Assembly (NCBI RefSeq): GCF_007655135.1 | Contig: NC_045132.1 | Location: forward strand, 9,610,001 to 9,674,000 | Length of the DNA: 64,000 nt | Direction: 5' to 3' | Source: Punica granatum | Taxonomy: Eukaryota > Streptophyta > Magnoliopsida > Myrtales > Lythraceae | Shown: positions 10,313-22,753 of the stretch, piece after piece | How positions within the stretch are numbered: position 1 is the first letter of the stretch | How the letters are laid out: the number at the start of each line of letters is the position of its first letter | Made by a program: the position numbers and the translations under genes | Notes under the pieces: model-generated | Told to the model about the DNA's origin: nothing | The model's input: only the letters and a program-made list of their open reading frames with translations | Database searches by the model: none

Positions 10313-13300
10313 TTTGATTCCCGAGTTTCATCGTATTTTCTCATGTGCATGAAGTCGGTATTGTTTTATAGATTCTTTAAATAACTTGTTTGTGCATGTT
10401 TCCATGTTCGAATGCGTTATTCAAATCATGGCAATACCGACTTTCGTTTAATCGTGTCATTTATAATGTTTGTCGTTTAAGCATGCGAGAAATGATTAGA
10501 AATGAGACAGGGAAACCTCGTGGAACCCCATTCGGGCCATGGGACCTCTCGGCTATCTCCAAGGAGAAGTAACCGAGAGCCTCTTAGACTCGTACGGGTT
10601 GCACGAGGCTTCCTCTTCCCGTTTTGAGTCCGTTCTCGGCTTTCGTGTAATTTGCAATTTACATTATCGTCGTAATATCGCATGAAAATGTCTTTTTAAA
10701 ACAAAGCATGCATGGATTCGGGTATCGATGACTCATTCTGGTCCATTCGGTTACGAGGGTAGTTTCGGTCATTGGACCAAATTATCATCGATCCTTATGG
10801 AATCGTCTTGGTCATCGAGTCGCGAATCGTTTTCACAATTAATGCATTCGACACAACCCTTAAGCATTAATTCCACAAACGGGTTAATCGGGACGCTGAC
10901 ATGATTAAACACACTTCACACTGATAAAGTTTACACGAATTGGCCATTAACTGATAACTCGCGTCGATGAGTTGTCAAATGACGTTGGTGCCCTTTTCAA
11001 ACTTATCAATTTCAAAACCCGAAACGCGCGGTCCGATGTAGCATGGACGTCTGAAAAGGGCTTCTGTGTCTCAACTTGAGTTTTTACCTGATTCCAAGTA
11101 ACTCAGGTGAGGGTACAGAAGATCTTTCTAGATCACTTCCGGGCAGATCGACCGGTTCTTTGGCTTTTTCGGGGTTCTTGCATAACCCTGGAAAATCCAG
11201 GGAATTGGTCGACACCGGCTACAGGTCGAGGTGGCCCACACTGCAATGTTTCCCCTTTTCTGAAAACAATTTTCAAATAAAGGGCAAAATCGTCTTTTTA
11301 CAATTCAGTGACACCCTTAGGGTTAGCATGACAGAAACACTACAGTACGGGATAAGAACGGGCTACCTGTTCAGGTGCAGGTTCATCTGCATAGCCTTTT
11401 CTTATCTAACTGATGAGTTTCTGTCATCCTAACATAGACTCGGATAACTAGAACGGTTATCTCTGTCAGAAAACATGCAAATTGCTGATTAACCTTTTAC
11501 TTGACCTAACCAAACACTAGATAATGATTAGGAGGAATTCTAGATTCCAAATCTAGAGTCAAAACACGAGTTTGGCTAATTCAGTGGAAATTCAGTGTCA
11601 CAATACAGAACAACTGTAAAAGCAATCCACACACATGAGATTTGACTCTCTTTGTCAAGTTCTCAAAACAAAGCCGAATGCTAAAACATTGGCACGTGCT
11701 TGTTTGTCTAGGGTAGGATTTGCATGCCAAAATACCCCGGATTAACAACTTGTTAAAACACGTACACTCGATAATAACAAACACCTTGTCTGTTATTTAC
11801 CTGCTGCGTGTTATCTTTCAACACTTGTTTGTCATGCGGGTCGAGCCTGATCTCTAGGCCGAATAATATTAGGGTTCAACGCCCTAATCATCAAGCACAG
11901 GGTCCAACGCCCTAATCATTACTCACAGGGTCCAACGCCCTATTCATTGAGAGCGCATGTCGAATTTCAGTTTTTTCGGTGTTTCCCTAAACTCACAGTG
12001 AGTTAGAGCGGAATAATAACCGAATGCAAACTGACTGAGATTCACCTATTTGTAATTATGATTTGATGTATTTTTTAGAGTTCATTGTAAGGATTTTTGT
12101 TTTGTACATTCAATATGTAAGAATCTCAGTTGGCGAGCAAACGGTCCGAGAGTCGAATCATTCGAATCGGTTTCATGCTTGCCCAAAGGAAAGTAAATCC
12201 AAGATCTCGCGGTTCTGGTTCACGCAGGGATTCAACCTTCACCGTTTGATGAACTGTATCGCAAGATTGTGAACCAATTCCCTGACATATAGATTTACTT
12301 CTCTCTCGGCTTCTCAACCGACATCGTTTAATTCATCGAATTTACAGTGTCAAAACGTGTGAGCCAAGCACAACTTAATTCATGCGGTAAATAATAAAAC
12401 ATGCAAGCCAAGCAAACCAAAGTACCAAAAGGGCGTGCGGGATATAGGCCCGCACGTTACATGAACCCCCGAACACGGACTTTCTGGTTCCGCACAGACC
12501 AATGCCTTAACAACAACTAGGTGTTCCATACCCCTAGACCCCGGGTAACTTATCCACCCTCGACATTCGGGTCATAAAATGATAAGTGGCGACTCCTCTC
12601 TCACGCGTGTCCGTCACGCGTCCCCACGGGAAGGTGGACACTCCCAAGCCGCGCGATCCAAAAGCGCGCAATTCGGGCCCCGACGAGAGTCCATATTCGG
12701 GTCCGTACATTAATGACATAGGAAGTATATATAGGCTAAGCTTAAGTGCAATTAAGTGAAGCAAAGCACAATTAACCCCCTTTAGTAGCCAAATTCGGTG
12801 TTACTAATGAGGATGGGGATGAATATGAGCCAAGTATTCTTGATGAAGAATAGTTAAAAGCATTTATGGCTTGGATGGGATGTTGGAGTGTAGAAGTGAA
12901 AGCCTAAAGATATTTTTTTGCTTCCTCTTGCAAGGTGGCATGCAAGGTGGCTAGCTTTGTCTTGAGCAAGGGGAAGAAGATGTCGTGGGTCCCGCTTGGG
13001 TTGGAGTTGAGTCCGGAGTAAGCTCGAGTCTCGATTGATCGCGCGTTCGAAATTCGTGGTTCAAATTGAACGTCAAATTTTGGATATACGCGAGAAAATG
13101 GATCCAATGAGCACAAGATTGCCACTTTTCGTGGAAAAATCCCTCGGGTCCATATGAGGCTCGGAAGCCGTTTTTACCCGTTTCAGGTGAACAGAACGAA
13201 GTTAAACGCTTCTGATAGCATATCTTGTGTCTTTGCGTCACTTTGATCATTTTGACGTGCTTTGTCAATCAACGTGAATAGTTGACCCTTAAACCGGTAC

Positions 13301-14760
13301 TGTAAATGTGAAGCCGGAGATGTCCTAGGAGGTCGAATTCAGATTTCTCAAATTGCTTTCTGAGTTGCTCGGATGAGCCAGAGACCACAGTGATCTCTGT
13401 TTGTTGAAAACGGACCTCTAAGGATTAGAAATGTATGTCTGAGACCCTAAGAGCACGACTTGGGAGGTCTAGACGGGTTGTGCAATTCAGTCCAACAATT
13501 TCACATTGAGCCTTGGGGTGTGTAGCACTGTGTAGGGCATGCATCCGGCGTCAAGTTTCCATAAAAATGACATATGGATATGCATTTCCATTGAAAACGG
13601 CATTTTCTGCTCCTCGGAGGTTACTCGAGAAACTGAGAAAGGTTATGCTGGCTGTTTTGCCCAATTGCATATGTCCACTAGAGTTTTCAGGGCAATGCAG
13701 TATGAACTTCGTTTACCGTAATTCCGTCAGACTAGTCTCCGGTTATGCATTTCCGAAGAGGGGTATACCCGTTTTGTCACTCGGAAGTCATTTGGAGTGT
13801 CCGTGTGGTTTCCAAGAGACAATCTGAAGTATTGCTTGTGCTTTGTATGCTTATAGGGCATGGCCGCATCCGACATTTGGAATTAACTTTTCTCCAAGAA
13901 ACCGACATTTTTGGACTTCCACTGAAAAGTTGTCTGTATATAGAAAGTTGTTCTATATAGAGCAGATGATTCGCAAAAATGTGTTTGAAGACACTTTTCA
14001 TCTGTTTGGCATTGATGTTGATTTTTGAAGTCAAATATTGGCTATTTTCCAATGGTCGAGCGAACTATCGAAAAATAGGACTGTTCATATGGTATATTGA
14101 AAATGCTGGTTTTAGACATTGTTAAGCTCTCTAGTCACTTTGTTGACTTTTGATGACCAAGGCTGTTCTTCTGTTGTGTGCACATGTCATCTACTTGATT
14201 TTGTTGACTTGAGGATGAATAGTGATTTTTGGCTCTGTCGAGCTATTTTCCATGATAATACTCAAGTCGTGGCCTAGATCACTGCGGATATATATTGCTT
14301 GACTTGTGAGCCAAAATGGGGTGCTGAAAATGGCAGCTCGGGCTATGGCACCATGCGAGCTCGAGCTCCTTCAACTCCTAAGGGACTGCTCTTGGTGTCC
14401 ATGACCAGCTTGTGGCGTGCGCACGATTGGTTTCAACCGGAAATACAAAGAGAAATCGGTAAAAATTGTGAAAACCTAGTAAAGGAAAAGGGAGGAAAAG
14501 AACGGTCTTACACGGTTGAGCGGCTCTCGGCACGTGACCACCTTGTCACGGGGGAGAGTGAGGGTCGAGAGAAACCCCTAGAATGTGATGGCACGACTCG
14601 CCATGGTCGTGGGGAGGAATGGCATGCCTAGGACCCCGTGGCGGCTATGGAAACTCGTTTTTGTACTGTTTTTATATCTGTTGGAATGGTATTTTGGAAG
14701 CCTGGAATGCTAAAACTAAGTTCAGAAATGGGTTTAGAAGGTCAAAAACATGGGCGGGGC

Positions 14761-14787
14761 GGGGGGGGGGGGGGGGGGGGGGGGGGG
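14761..14787. repeat. Poly-G run of 27 bases
   Basis: The run is preceded by GGGCGGGGC, making a nearly pure G block of about 36 bases. It lies within about 20 bp of the homologous position of the 44-base G run at 1058-1101 in another LTR copy. Uninserted paralogues read CATGTGGGATATGAAG there. Confidence 0.9.
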
Positions 14788-14988
14788 TAAGAAGTTTGGT
14801 CAAGTTTGGTTCGAGTTGGGGGGGCAGTCGCTGGAAAACTAACTGTTTTCCGTCAATTTTGGCCTTGTAACAGGCTAGACAAAGCTTGAGCGAGCTGCTG
14901 CTATGGAGGGGAGTTGAGAGGGCTTGGAAGGATTTCCTAGAGTGAGAAAGCTAGAGAGAGGATGTATGGTTAGTTGTGATTAACTTAA

Positions 14989-15332
14989 GGGGTTTTTACC
15001 CCAAATGACCCATGGTTTACCCGTTTGTCAAATCTATAATATTTTTTTTTGTCAAATATATCTCATGGTTTACTTTTTGCATCAAATCTATCACGACGTT
15101 ATCTTTTCTGTCGACATCTAACGATCGTGCTGACGTGGCACTTGGAGAGATAGTGGGCCCCCCACTTGCCACGTGGGCGCCACGTCAGCACGACCGTTAG
15201 ATGTCGACGGAAAAGACAACAGCAGGATAGATTTGAAGCAACATGTAAACCATGGGATATAGCTAACAAAAAAAAACATATGATAGATTTGACAAAACGC
15301 ATAAACCATGGGGCATTTTAGGTAAAAACCCC
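14989..15332. mobile_element. Mutator-type MITE, 344 bp
   Basis: The termini GGGGTTTTTACC and GGTAAAAACCCC are inverted repeats, with a second matched block (CCATGGTTTA and TAAACCATGG). Identical 9-bp duplications TTAACTTAA flank it (14980-14988 and 15333-15341), as expected for the Mutator superfamily. It has no open frame. Its middle carries a second inverted pair around TCTAACGATCGTGCTGACGT and its complement near 15200. It is unrelated in sequence to the 824-bp MITE at 1315 but sits at the equivalent LTR position. Confidence 0.9.
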
Positions 15333-15410
15333 TTAACTTAATGATACAAGATGGCTTTATAGGTGTGACTAATGGCTTGATTAAATGAAGCTAAGTGTGA
15401 TTAGGAGGGG

Positions 15411-17082
15411 TGCCAGCATCCTATTTTGGCCCACCAGCTCCTACAGAGATCACTCGACAAAAGCTCGGGTCACTATTCTTGGCCGGCCCGACAGACGCGG
15501 ACGTGCGGACTTGGAGACATGAACTGCAAGGAAGACGCAGGGGCCACCAAAGGGCACAAGAGGGGGCAATTAAAGGAATTGGACAGGCAACAAACCTCGG
15601 GACAACAGAAGACGGCACTGTAGAACTATTCATTACCGGATCATCGGAGCATCAGAAGGTGTCCAATATGGGGTTCTAAAAATCCCTTATGGTACCAAAA
15701 TGACTAATGGCACCCCCGAGCGTATTTCAGAGCTTTCCTTCACAAGCCGGGGCATTCCCGAACATTTGCAGACGCCTTCTAGATGGGGCTCCTGGGACGG
15801 CCGATCCACGAACCAATAAACGAAACCTGGAAACAGGTCTGCACACACTCGAGGGTCACCAGGACCAGGGAACAAGTTTTAGACTGCTTTTCGGAACTCA
15901 TCTTGGTCTCCCGAGAGGATCCCGACCCGAAAAAAGAGTTCATTTCTACATAGAAACATGGCTAAAGACCTTTTTAACAAATCGTCAGTGCACGAAATCT
16001 GCGTCGATCAATCCCAAGGACCTCAAGGGCTTGGAAGATAAACTCTGATCACATTGCACAATCCATTCAGGGTTCCCGAGTACCATTCCGACAGTAAAAG
16101 GGCCCCTTTCAAGCGGAATCTCGCGCTCAGAGCTCATTCGGGGAAATGTTGACCCCCGAGCTCTGCACCACCCACTCCGAACAACTCCCAGGGGTTAGGA
16201 AATCGTTTGGCTCCGACCAAGCAAAGCATATCGGTCTCCCGAGTGACGTTTTAATGGTCACAAATGCCTTTCGGCAAGCCTTCGGGACTCGTTTTTTACG
16301 AACAAAGAGCGCAGTGGTCTCCGAACACATCAAAACATTTGGGAAGCACTGAGAAAGCCCCGTTCGCGGATTCCTAGGAGATCTCTGGTTACCGATCATC
16401 ACCTGAGGCCAGCGAATCAACTGTTCCGCTCAATGCGAAAAATACACCGGTGCGAGCCTTACAACACGCAGAAGTGCAAATATGCGTCAGAAGCGGACAA
16501 CTTTGCTCTGATCATCCAAACGGAAAAAAACTGGCTTTCGAGTCCCCGGGTCACCCAAGCATTCGCTTACAAGAAGCATGTCAATATTAGGCTTATCAAA
16601 ATCGTATTCGCACATACTTCGATAATTCGTCGTTCAAGCGAACCACAGAAATCGAATGCGCAATCAATCGAGCCTCGAGCTTCTTCCGGCTTTCTTCGTA
16701 ATCATGTGGGACCCTTGAGCTAGCCAAGCCAAGCCAAGCCAAGCCGCAAGCCATGGCTCTCCTCTAGAAGCAAGCCAAATGAGCCTCCACCATGCATTTT
16801 CAAAATATCTTTTTACACCCATCACTTCCTTTCTCCCATCCATCACCTCCCATCACCTTTCAAGACAACTTTCCCTCCCTAATCCCTCTTAAAAATTCGG
16901 ATCCCCTAAGCACCTCCTTCTAATTGCACTTTATTTCACTAATTATGCCTCATTAAGCCTCCTATAAGTTCATATGCATCATTAACACTAATCACAACTC
17001 ACCATCCATCCTCTCATTAGCCTTCTCACTCTCTAGGATCCTCTCAAAGCCCCCTCAATTCCAAAAATCGCATAGCCTCACC
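15411..17082 (+). mobile_element. Type A LTR, U3-side part (continues at 60767)
   Basis: It starts TGCCAGCATCCTATTTTGG, a one-base variant of the usual TGTCAGCA start. It parallels 17083-17845 and 32044-33510, including the TATA motif at 16963, and stops at 17082 where the element 17083-60766 is inserted. The remaining part resumes at 60767 and runs to the right edge. The five bases before it are AGGGG; the partner duplication would lie outside the window. Confidence 0.8.
16963..16970 (+). promoter_or_regulatory. LTR TATA box
   Basis: TATAAGTT is followed by ...CATTAACAC. It is at the same place as in the other LTR copies. Functional status is unknown. Confidence 0.5.
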
Positions 17083-19092
17083 TGTCAGCATCCCATTTTG
17101 GCCCACCGGCTCCCGACACAAGGACTCCCTACCGAAACTCAAGTTACTATTCGTGACCCGGCAATCGGAGGAGAATGAACGGACATGGGGGCACGGACTA
17201 CGGAAGAGAAGCAGGAATCGCTAGAGAAGCACATAAGGGCAATCAGGAGAACGAATGAACAGCGAACCCCGAAAACAGCAAAGGCCGGCACTCTGGCACT
17301 ATTCATCAACGGATTACCGGAGCGTCAGAAGGTATCCAATATAAGACTCTAAAAATCCCTCTTGGTGCCAAAATGACCAATGGTACATCCGGGCACACTT
17401 CAGAAGCATCCTGCTTAAGCCCGGGCACTCCCGAACATTCACAGACGCCTTCCTAACGGGCCCCCCAAGAGGCCCGATTTACGAACAGATAAACGGCACC
17501 CGAAAACCGGCTTGCACACACCCAAGGACCACCAGGACCAAGGAACAAGTTTCAGACTGCTTTTCGGAGTTCGTCTTGGTCTCCCGAGTAGATCCCGACA
17601 AGGAGAAAGGGCCCCTTTTTGCACAGAAACGTGGCCAGAGACCCTTTTAATGAACCGTTAGTGCACGAAATCCATGCCAACCAATCCCGACGACCTCAAG
17701 GGCTTAGGAGATAAACCCCGATCGCATTGCATAATCCATTTAGGTTTCCCGAGTACCATTCTAGTAACAAAAGGGCCCCTTTCACGGGAAATCTTGTGCT
17801 CAGAGCTCATTCGGGAAAATGTTGACGTCCGAGCTTTGCACCACCTGTCAGCACCCCATTTTGGCTCATCAATCCAAACAACAGTATCAGCAGCAATTCA
17901 GGCCACCACTCGAGCAGGAATACAGAAGAAAGCTCGACAGAGCAAGAAATCACTATTCATCCTCGAGTCAATAAAATTAAGAATATGACATGTCCATACG
18001 ACAGAAAGATCCCCAGGGTCACCAAAAGACAACAGAGCGACTAGAGAGCTCAACAACATCCAAAACCGGCATTTTCACTATATCACACAAACAAACCTAT
18101 TTTTCGATAGTTCGCTCGATCGTCGAACGATAGCCAATATTGGACTTTAAAAATCCACATCAGTGCCAAACAGATGAAAATTGTCTTCAAAAGCATTTTG
18201 CAAATAATCTGCTCTATACAGAACAACTTTCTGTATACAGACAACTTTTTAGTGGAAGTCCAAAAATGCCGGTTTCCTGGAGAAAAGTTAATTCCAAATG
18301 TCAGATACGACCATGCCCTACAAGCATACAGAACATGAGCAATGCTTCAGATTGTCTCTTGAAAGCCACACAGACACTTCAAATGGCTTCCGAATGACAA
18401 AACGGGTATGCCCCTTTTCGGAAATGCATAACCGGAGACTGGTCTGACGGAATTACGGCAAACGAAGTTCATACTGCACTGCCCTGAAAACTCCAGCGGA
18501 CGGACGCAATTGGGCAAATCAGACAGCAAAACCCTTTTCAGTTTCCCGAGTAACCTCAGAGGAGCAGAAATTCCATTTTCAATGGAAATGCATATGCTGT
18601 CAGAAGTGGGTAATCTCGCTCTGAATGCATAAAAGGAGCAAAACCGGCTTTCGAGTCTCATACAGACATTTGGCAATTTCTCACGGAAAATGCCAATCTC
18701 GGACTCATTAAATCTGTTTCCTCGCGTATATCGATAATTCAACATTCGGTTCGAACCACGAGCCTCGAATGCGCGATCAATTGAAACCCGAGCTTTTTTC
18801 TGGTTTCTCCTCTTCGGTCATGGGACCGACGAGATGCCCAAGATGAGTCACCCTTTATTCTAGAAGCTTCTTCTTCTTCAATGCAAGAAGTCAACTTGCA
18901 CTATTGCATGAAAATATCCAAGAAGTTTGAAGACAACACTCAAGCCTTCATCAATGCTCATTAATGCTTTTGGCTCTTCCACATAAAGGATACTTGGCGC
19001 ACATTCATCCTCATCCTCATTAGGCAGACCGAAATTTGCTAATGGGAGGCTTAAGTGTGCTTGCTTTTGCTTAGTTGCCCATTAGCTTTGCC

Positions 19093-19100
19093 TATAAATA
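19093..19100 (+). promoter_or_regulatory. LTR TATA box, strongest match
   Basis: CTATAAATAG is an almost ideal plant TATA box. It is followed by GTGATTAAGTTAATGG and a CT-rich leader (CTCTCTCCAAACATTCTCCC), typical of plant transcription starts. It lies about 1.25 kb into the solo LTR. Confidence 0.6.
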
Positions 19101-19435
19101 GCCCCAAAGTGATTAAGTTAATGGATTCTCCTCTTGCACACTCTCTCCAAACATTCTCCCTCTAGAAAACCTTTCAAACTCCATAGCCAAGAACACCCAA
19201 GAACTAGCAAGCTTCAGCTTTGAAAAACCGAAAAGAAAACATCGAGCAAAACCTGAAGTTCTTAAGTCGGAAGTCGGTGTTCATCATCCCGACTTAACTT
19301 CAAAATTCTCAAACTCCATGGATCACATGTTTTGGACCCAAGGAGTTCATTTATGAACTTAGATTTTTGATTTGAAGTCATTTGCTCATCATTTCAAGTC
19401 AATTAGTGCAATTCGGGTGAAAATTGTCACTCTCA

Positions 19436-19590
19436 GGTGGACAGTGCGCACCCGCGCGCACGCCAGCGCGCGCTGCGCGCTTGCCCGCGCACCTCCCGTG
19501 CACTCCAGCCGCACGCCCCGTGCACTTAGCTCCCCGAACGTGCATGCCCTTGCACCCGAGCACTCTTCCAAGCGTTCAACCGAGTCACCC
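19436..19590. repeat. GC-rich hypervariable block of LTR
   Basis: A stretch dominated by CGCGC and GTGCAC steps sits where other LTRs carry the 190-bp modules. It directly precedes the conserved GCAAGGTATAATATT sequence. No gene is supported; short frames on both strands result from base composition. Confidence 0.5.
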
Positions 19591-19803
19591 GACTCTCAAA
19601 CACTTCCACGACTCTTTCCTCGTATCCCGATGCAAGGTATAATATTATCGACTTAGAGAAGTTAGAACCTTTACATTATTTGCATGGCTATGGAGTAATA
19701 TGGCGTTTTATGCATGTTTAAATTGCAAGACTTAATTTTTATATAGTTTCATGTTATATTATGCATGCTCGTCATCATATAACATGTTAGCATGTCGGGA
19801 AAC

Positions 19804-19937
19804 GTTTGGATCGACCCTCGGAAGACCTTCTCAACCCGAAATAAGCAAAAGAGCTCTCGGGTTTGCCTCAAGAAGAGTTAACCGAGACTTGGCTTGCTTT
19901 CCTCGAGTTAAGAATGGCCTTCTTAGCCCGATCCAAG
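19804..19937. repeat. Foldback in LTR
   Basis: TTTGGATCG near 19805 pairs with CGATCCAAG (19929-19937), and internal arms pair as in the foldback at 10181-10312. Sequence between copies differs while pairing is largely retained by eye. Confidence 0.6.
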
Positions 19938-20124
19938 TTCGATTCCCGAGTTTTCTCGTGTTTTCTTACATGCATGAAGTCGTTATTGTTTTATCGATTC
20001 CTTAAATAACTTGTTTGTGCATGTTTGCATATTCGAATGCGTTATTCAAATCATGGCAATATCGACTTTCGTTTAATCGTGTCATTTATCATGTTTGTCG
20101 TTTAAGCATGCGAGAAATGATTCG

Positions 20125-20270
20125 AAATGAGACGGGGAAACCTCGTGGAACCCCATTCGGGCCATGGGACTTCTCGGATATCTCCAAGGAGAAGTAACCG
20201 AGAGCCTCTTAGACTCGTACGGGTTGCATGAGGCTTCTTCTTCCTGTTTTGAGTTCGTTCTCGGCTTTCG
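20125..20270. repeat. Second foldback in LTR
   Basis: The centre is the palindrome TCTCCAAGGAGA enclosed by CTCGG and CCGAG. The outer arms GGGGAAACCTCGTGGAACCC and GGGTTGCATGAGGCTTCTTC are largely complementary. The same structure occurs at about 10495-10640 and, reversed, 5785-5950. Confidence 0.65.
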
Positions 20271-22745
20271 TGTAATTTGCAATTTACATTATCGTCGAAA
20301 TATCGCATGAAAATGTCTTTTCAAAACAAAGCATGCATGGATTCGGGTATCAATGACTCATTCGGGTCCATTCGGTTACGAGGGTAGTTTCGGTCATTGG
20401 ACCAAATATTCTCGATCCTTACGGAACCATCTTGGTCGTCGAGTCACGAATCATTTTCATAATTAATGCATTCGGCATAACCTTAAGCATTAATTTCACG
20501 AACGGGTTAATCGGGACGTTCACACGGTTAATTCATTTAATTTAAACAACTTCGCACGAATTGGACATTAATTTGTAACTCGCGTCGACGAATTACAAAA
20601 CGGTGCTAATGCCCTTTTCAAAACCCTCATACTTTCAAATTCGTATTGTGATTTGGCATCATCTTAGTATCGTTTAAGATGTCAGTTGGGTATTCTGTAT
20701 CAAAATTACAATTACCTGACTAATCATTTCATTCGACTTAACCAAATGCTAGAAAATGGTTAGGTGGAACTCTAAGTTCCAAATCTAGAGTCAAAACACG
20801 AGTTGGGTTAATTCAGTGGTAATTCAGTGTCACAACATCGAATCACTGTAAAAACAATCCACACACAAGAAACTTGACTACGGACATCCGATATGTAAGG
20901 TTCTCAAACCAAAGCCGAATGCTAAAACATTAGCACACATTTGTTTGTCTAGGGTAGGATTTGCATGCCATAGTACCTCGGATTAACAATTTGCTAAAAC
21001 ACGTATATTTGACAGTAACAAACACTTTGTCTGTTATTAACATGTTCTGTGTTACCTTTTTGCACCTGTTTGCCATGCGGGTCGAGCCTGATCCCTAGGT
21101 CGAATAATATTAGGGTTCAACACCCTAATCATCAATCACAGGGTCCAATGCCCTAATCATCACTCACAGGGTCCAATGCCCTATTCAGTGAGAGCGTGCA
21201 TCGAGTTCCATTTCTTCGGTTTTTCCCTAAACTCACGGTGAGTTAGAGCGGAATAATAATCGAACGTGAATCGATTGGAATTCGATCATTTGTAATTTAT
21301 ATTTTATTGTATTTCTGAGAGCATTGTAAGGATTTTATTCTATACATTCATTCTGTAAGAATTCCAGTCGGTAAGCGAACGATCCGAGAGTCGAATTAAT
21401 CGAATCGGTTTAATGCTTGCCCAAAGGAAAGTAAATCCAAGAACTCGCGGTTCTGGTTCACGCAGGGATTCAACCTCCATGGTTCGATGAACTATAAAGC
21501 AAGATTGTGAACCAACTCCCCGACATATGGGTTTACTTCTCTCTCGGCTTCTCAATCAACATGGTTTAAATCATCGAATTTACGGTGTCAAAACGTGCGA
21601 GCTGAGCGCAACTTAATCCACGCGGTAAATAATAAAACATGCAAGCCTAGCAAACCAGAACACCGAAAGGGCGTGCGGGATATAGGCCCGCACGTAACAT
21701 GAACCCCCAAACACGGACTTTCCGGTTCCGCACAGATCAATGCCTTAACAGCAAACTAGGTGTTTCATACCCCTAGACTCGGGTAACTTATCCGCCCTCG
21801 ACTTACGGGTCGTAAAATGATAAGTGGCGACTCCTTCTCTCATGCGTGTCTGTCACGCATCCCCACGGGAAGATGGACACTCCCAAGCCATGCGATCCAA
21901 AAGCGCGCAATGTGGGCCCCGACGAGAGTCCACATTCGGGTCCGTACACCACCCACTCCCAATAACCCCCAGGGGCTAGGAAATCATTTCGGTTCGGACC
22001 AAGCAAGTCATACCGATCTCCCAAGTGACGTTTCAATGGTCACGAACGCCTCCCGACAAGCCTTCGAGACTCATTTTTGACAAACAGAGATCACAGTGGT
22101 CTCCGAACACATCAGAACACTCAGGAAACACTGAGAAAGCCCCGTTCGCGGATTCCTAGGTCATCTCCGGTTATCGATCTTCAGCCGGGGTCTACGAGTA
22201 AACCGTTTCACTCAATGCGAAAAATACACCGATGCGAGCCTTGCAACACGCAGAAGTGCAAATAGGCATCAGAAGCGGACAATTTCGCTCTGATCATCCA
22301 AACGGAGCAAAACCGGCTTTCGAGTCCTCGAGTCATCCGAGCATTCGCTTTTAAGAAGCATGTCAATATTAGGCTCATTAAAATCGTATTCGCGCACACA
22401 TTGATAATTCGTCGTTCAAGCGAACCACGGAAATCGAGCGCACGATCAATCGAGCCCGAGCTTCTTCCGGCTTTCTTCCTAGTCAAGTGGGACCCTTGAG
22501 CTAGCCAAGCCAAGCCGAGCCAAACCAAGCCGCGAGCCATGGCTCTACTCTAGAGTTGAGCCAAATGAGCCTCCACCATACATTTCAAAATATTTCTTAC
22601 ACCCCATCACTTCCTTCTTCCATCCATCATCTCCCATCAACTTTTCAAGACAACTTCCCCTCCCTAATCCCTCTTAAGAAATTCGGATACCCTAAGCACC
22701 ATTTAATTACACTTAACTTCACTCAATCTTGTCATTAAACTTGCA

Positions 22746-22753
22746 TTTATAAG
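22746..22753 (+). promoter_or_regulatory. LTR TATA box
   Basis: TTTATAAG is followed by CATTGGGTCATTAACTTAATGAC, the intact form of the site hit by insertions in other copies. The same motif is repeated at 56681-56688 in the 3' LTR of this element. Confidence 0.5.

Larger units (their letters stand above)
7422..12709 (+). mobile_element. Solo LTR, type B, 5288 bp
   Basis: It starts TGTCAGCACCTCATTTTGG, ends GGGTCCGTACA, and is flanked by the 5-bp duplication TTAAT (7417-7421 and 12710-12714). There is no internal region, so it is a solo LTR, normally produced by recombination between the two LTRs of one element. Inside, in order: U3, TATA near 9027, two module copies (9545-9990), foldbacks (10181-10312 and about 10495-10640), the U5 hairpin (12435-12455) and the binding-site mimic (12587-12596). 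Confidence 0.9.
4061..14328 (-). mobile_element. Type B LTR, minus orientation, interrupted
   Basis: It starts at the left with TGTACGGACCCGAATG (complement of the LTR 3' end) right beside the binding site. It ends near 14328 with CCAAAATGGGGTGCTGA followed by AAAT, so the terminal CA is damaged. Without the inserted solo LTR (7422-12709 plus 5-bp duplication) it is about 4975 bp. U5-side landmarks (hairpin at 4311-4331), foldbacks (5785-5950 and 6120-6260), a GC-rich variable block (6530-6780) and a local 307-bp duplication occur in order. The U3 side is 12715-14328. Confidence 0.8.
14329..15410 (-). mobile_element. Minus-strand LTR fragment
   Basis: From about 14420 this matches, in reverse, the LTR section 22690-23440, from the region before the modules back to the TATA area. 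It stops at 15410, where a plus-strand LTR begins. It carries a 27-base G run (14761-14787) and a Mutator-type MITE (14989-15332). The first 90 bp are not clearly assigned. It appears to be the older host LTR into which the flanking elements inserted. Confidence 0.6.
17846..21948 (+). mobile_element. Solo LTR, type B, 4103 bp
   Basis: It starts TGTCAGCACCCCATTTTGG, ends GGGTCCGTACA, and is flanked by CCACC (17841-17845 and 21949-21953). It sits within the U3 of the type A 5' LTR: CTTTGCACCACC before and CACTCCC after rejoin to the sequence seen uninterrupted at 32795-32815. It lacks the 190-bp modules; a GC-rich block (19436-19590) occupies that place. Foldbacks are at 19804-19937 and about 20125-20270. 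Confidence 0.92.
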
